Source: Flavobacterium sp.
GTDB lineage: Bacteria; Bacteroidota; Bacteroidia; Flavobacteriales; Flavobacteriaceae
Assembly (NCBI RefSeq): GCF_024710485.1
Contig: NZ_JANJUQ010000038.1
Location: 1 to 64,000 of the forward strand
Length of the DNA: 64,000 bases
Direction: 5' to 3'
Positions 61,966 to 64,000 of this stretch are shown piece after piece. Made by a program: the position numbers and the translations under genes. Below the pieces are notes generated by a model. That model was given only the letters and a program-made list of their open reading frames with translations. It was not told the DNA's origin and did no database searches. Numbering within the stretch: position 1 is the stretch's first letter; every line of letters begins with the position of its first letter.

Positions 61966-64000
61966 ATGATTCCAAAAGTAACCCAAGAAACAATCGATTT
62001 GGGAGATGGGAGAACCATCTTAATCGAAACCGGTAAATTAGCCAAACAAGCCGACGGTGCTGTAGTAGTACGATTAGGCGACTGTATGCTTTTAGCCACA
62101 GCCGTATCTGCCAGAACCTCAAACCCCGGTGTTGACTTTTTACCGTTAACGGTAGATTACCGTGAAAAATTTGCCGCCGCCGGACGTTTTCCGGGAGGTT
62201 TTTTCAAAAGAGAAGCGCGTCCGAGCGACAGCGAAGTGTTAACTATGCGTTTGGTGGATCGTGTTTTGCGTCCGCTTTTCCCGGATGATTATCATGCTGA
62301 AACTCAAGTGATGATTCAGTTAATGTCTCACGACGAAAACGTAATGCCTGATGCCTTGGCGGGATTGGCTGCTTCAGCTGCTTTAGCTGTATCCGACATT
62401 CCTTTCTACAACTTAATTTCTGAAGTACGCGTAGCCCGCGTTGATGGAAAATTAGTAATCAACCCAAGCAAAACCGATTTAGAAAGATCCGACATTGATA
62501 TGATGATTGGTGCTTCAGCTGACTCGGTTTGTATGGTGGAAGGCGAAATGAAAGAAATCTCAGAACACGAAATGGTGGAAGCGATTAAATTCGCTCACGA
62601 AGCCATCAAAGTTCAAATCCAAGCACAAGAAAGATTGAGAGCAGCAGTAGGTTCGCCTGCTTACAGAGAATATGAAGGAGAAAAAGAAGACGAAGCCATC
62701 TATAAAAAAGTAAAAGCAGCGTCTTACGACAAATATTACGCTATTGCTCAAGAAGCTTCAGCCAAAAGCGAAAGAGGTGAAAAATTTGCGGCAGTAAAAG
62801 AAGAAGTAAAAGCTTTATTTACTGAGGAAGAATATGCAGAAAATCCGGATTTAGCTGAGTTAGTAGGCAAATACAACTACAAAACACAAAAAGAAGCGGT
62901 TCGTAACGTTATCCTCGAAAAAGGCATCCGTTTAGACGGTAGAAAAACAACCGAAATCAGACCAATTTGGTGTGAAACGGATTACTTACCATCAGTTCAC
63001 GGTTCTTCATTATTTACTCGTGGTGAAACACAAGCTTTGGCAACCGTTACTTTGGGAACATCCAGAGAAGCCAACCAAATCGATTCGCCATCTGAACAAG
63101 GAGAAGAAAAATTCTACTTACACTATAATTTTCCACCATTCTCAACCGGTGAAGCGAAACCTTTAAGAGGTACTTCCCGTAGAGAAGTAGGTCACGGAAA
63201 CCTAGCACAACGTGCTTTGAAAAACATGATTCCTGCTGATTGTCCTTATACCATTCGTATTGTATCTGAAGTTTTGGAATCTAACGGTTCTTCTTCAATG
63301 GCTACAGTATGTGCCGGAACTATGGCTTTAATGGATGCCGGAGTACAAATGGTAAAACCGGTTTCCGGAATTGCCATGGGATTAATCACCGACGGCCAAA
63401 AGTTCGCGGTGCTTTCAGACATCTTAGGAGATGAAGATCACTTAGGAGATATGGACTTCAAAGTAACAGGAACCAAAGACGGTATAACCGCTTGTCAAAT
63501 GGACATCAAAATCGATGGCTTGCGTTATGACATCATGGAACAAGCCTTGAATCAAGCTCGTGAAGGTCGTATGCACATCTTAGGCAAATTGGTTGAAACT
63601 ATTGCTACACCAAGACCGGATGTTAAAAAACACGCTCCGAAAATCATCATGAGAACCATTCCTGGCAATTTCATTGGTGCCTTAATCGGACCGGGCGGAA
63701 AAGTGATTCAAGAATTACAAAAAGCTACCGGAACTACTATCGTAATCAACGAAGTAGACGAACAAGGTGTAGTGGAAATTTTAGGAACAGATCCGGACGG
63801 AATCGCAGCTGTATTAGCCAAAATCGATTCTATCATCTTCAAACCTGAAGTTGGTGAATCTTACGAGGTGAAAGTAATTAAAATGCTCGACTTCGGAGCC
63901 GTAGTAGAATATACTGCTGCACCAGGAAACGAAGTATTATTACACGTATCCGAATTGGCTTGGGAAAGAACTGAAAACGTTGCTGACGTAGTAAAAATGG
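61966..64000 (+). CDS. pnp: Polyribonucleotide nucleotidyltransferase, N-terminal part (runs off the window)
   Basis: The frame from the ATG at 61966 is open to the window end (678 codons). Two RNase PH domains are recognisable: [18 protein letters not shown] and, in the second, [20 protein letters not shown], and the catalytic-side [15 protein letters not shown]. The KH domain ([20 protein letters not shown]) follows, and the last residues begin the S1 domain. It is the 3'-5' phosphorolytic exoribonuclease of the RNA degradosome. The 3' end lies beyond the window. Confidence 0.97.
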   Translation, partial: MIPKVTQETIDLGDGRTILIETGKLAKQADGAVVVRLGDCMLLATAVSARTSNPGVDFLPLTVDYREKFAAAGRFPGGFFKREARPSDSEVLTMRLVDRVLRPLFPDDYHAETQVMIQLMSHDENVMPDALAGLAASAALAVSDIPFYNLISEVRVARVDGKLVINPSKTDLERSDIDMMIGASADSVCMVEGEMKEISEHEMVEAIKFAHEAIKVQIQAQERLRAAVGSPAYREYEGEKEDEAIYKKVKAASYDKYYAIAQEASAKSERGEKFAAVKEEVKALFTEEEYAENPDLAELVGKYNYKTQKEAVRNVILEKGIRLDGRKTTEIRPIWCETDYLPSVHGSSLFTRGETQALATVTLGTSREANQIDSPSEQGEEKFYLHYNFPPFSTGEAKPLRGTSRREVGHGNLAQRALKNMIPADCPYTIRIVSEVLESNGSSSMATVCAGTMALMDAGVQMVKPVSGIAMGLITDGQKFAVLSDILGDEDHLGDMDFKVTGTKDGITACQMDIKIDGLRYDIMEQALNQAREGRMHILGKLVETIATPRPDVKKHAPKIIMRTIPGNFIGALIGPGGKVIQELQKATGTTIVINEVDEQGVVEILGTDPDGIAAVLAKIDSIIFKPEVGESYEVKVIKMLDFGAVVEYTAAPGNEVLLHVSELAWERTENVADVVKM

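Overview
The window is a stretch of chromosome from a flavobacterium, most likely Flavobacterium or a close relative (Bacteroidota). The evidence is an AT-rich sequence with Bacteroidota-type promoters (TTG, about 19 bp, TAnnTTTG), the gliding/type IX secretion genes gldK-gldL-gldM-gldN, a protein with a C-terminal T9SS sorting domain, an exosortase of the XrtF type, and many lipoproteins and TonB-dependent receptors. Most of the window is ordinary core genome. No rRNA, CRISPR array, prophage or complete insertion sequence was seen.

Layout. 1-3.4 kb: the 3' end of urocanate hydratase, a DUF4136 lipoprotein, a long phenylalanine-hydroxylase-family enzyme and a rhodanese. 3.5-15.6 kb: a same-strand block with a T9SS-secreted protein, a LuxR-type response regulator, two tandem duplicated TPR histidine kinases, a small membrane protein, a lipoprotein, and three exported proteins (TonB-C-like, PQQ propeller, PD40-like). 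15.6-31.2 kb: GSCFA protein, lipoprotein, alaS, M23 peptidase, MerR regulator, LemA/TPM operon, an outer-membrane receptor, der, era, initiator tRNA, a DnaJ-KTSC protein and an LRR protein. 31.3-37.1 kb: small membrane proteins, an acetyltransferase, an ABC-F ATPase and an FAD oxidoreductase. 37.2-45.8 kb: gldKLMN, a degenerate ureohydrolase and topA. 46.1-53.2 kb: miaB, a GxxExxY cassette, a sigma-54 activator, lptE, a TPR protein, secG and groES-groEL. 53.2-61.5 kb: DedA, a DUF2490 protein, a probable metal-uptake cluster (HMA protein, TonB receptor, HYC_CC_PP protein), a beta-CASP nuclease with an ATP-cone nuclease, the XrtF pair and a GAF/fRMsr protein. 61.5-64 kb: rpsO and the start of pnp, which runs off the window.

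Most notable observation: five copies of an 18-bp dyad (consensus about ATACGnCAnnTGnCnTAT) lie in five intergenic gaps between 5.8 and 15.6 kb. I saw no copy in the other gaps I read by eye. Four sit 57-66 bp upstream of a start codon. They mark every transcription unit of the two-component block, which suggests a local regulon of the LuxR-type regulator encoded there.

Other points worth checking: four dispersed intergenic elements with conserved ends and variable hairpin centres; a GxxExxY gene bounded by roughly 30-bp inverted repeats of CACnAATT units, inserted between miaB and the sigma-54 activator; terminator-like hairpins placed directly before the start codons of surface-protein genes; and a ureohydrolase homologue that has lost about half of its metal ligands. 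All assignments are from reading the sequence and from knowledge of the families; no database search was run.
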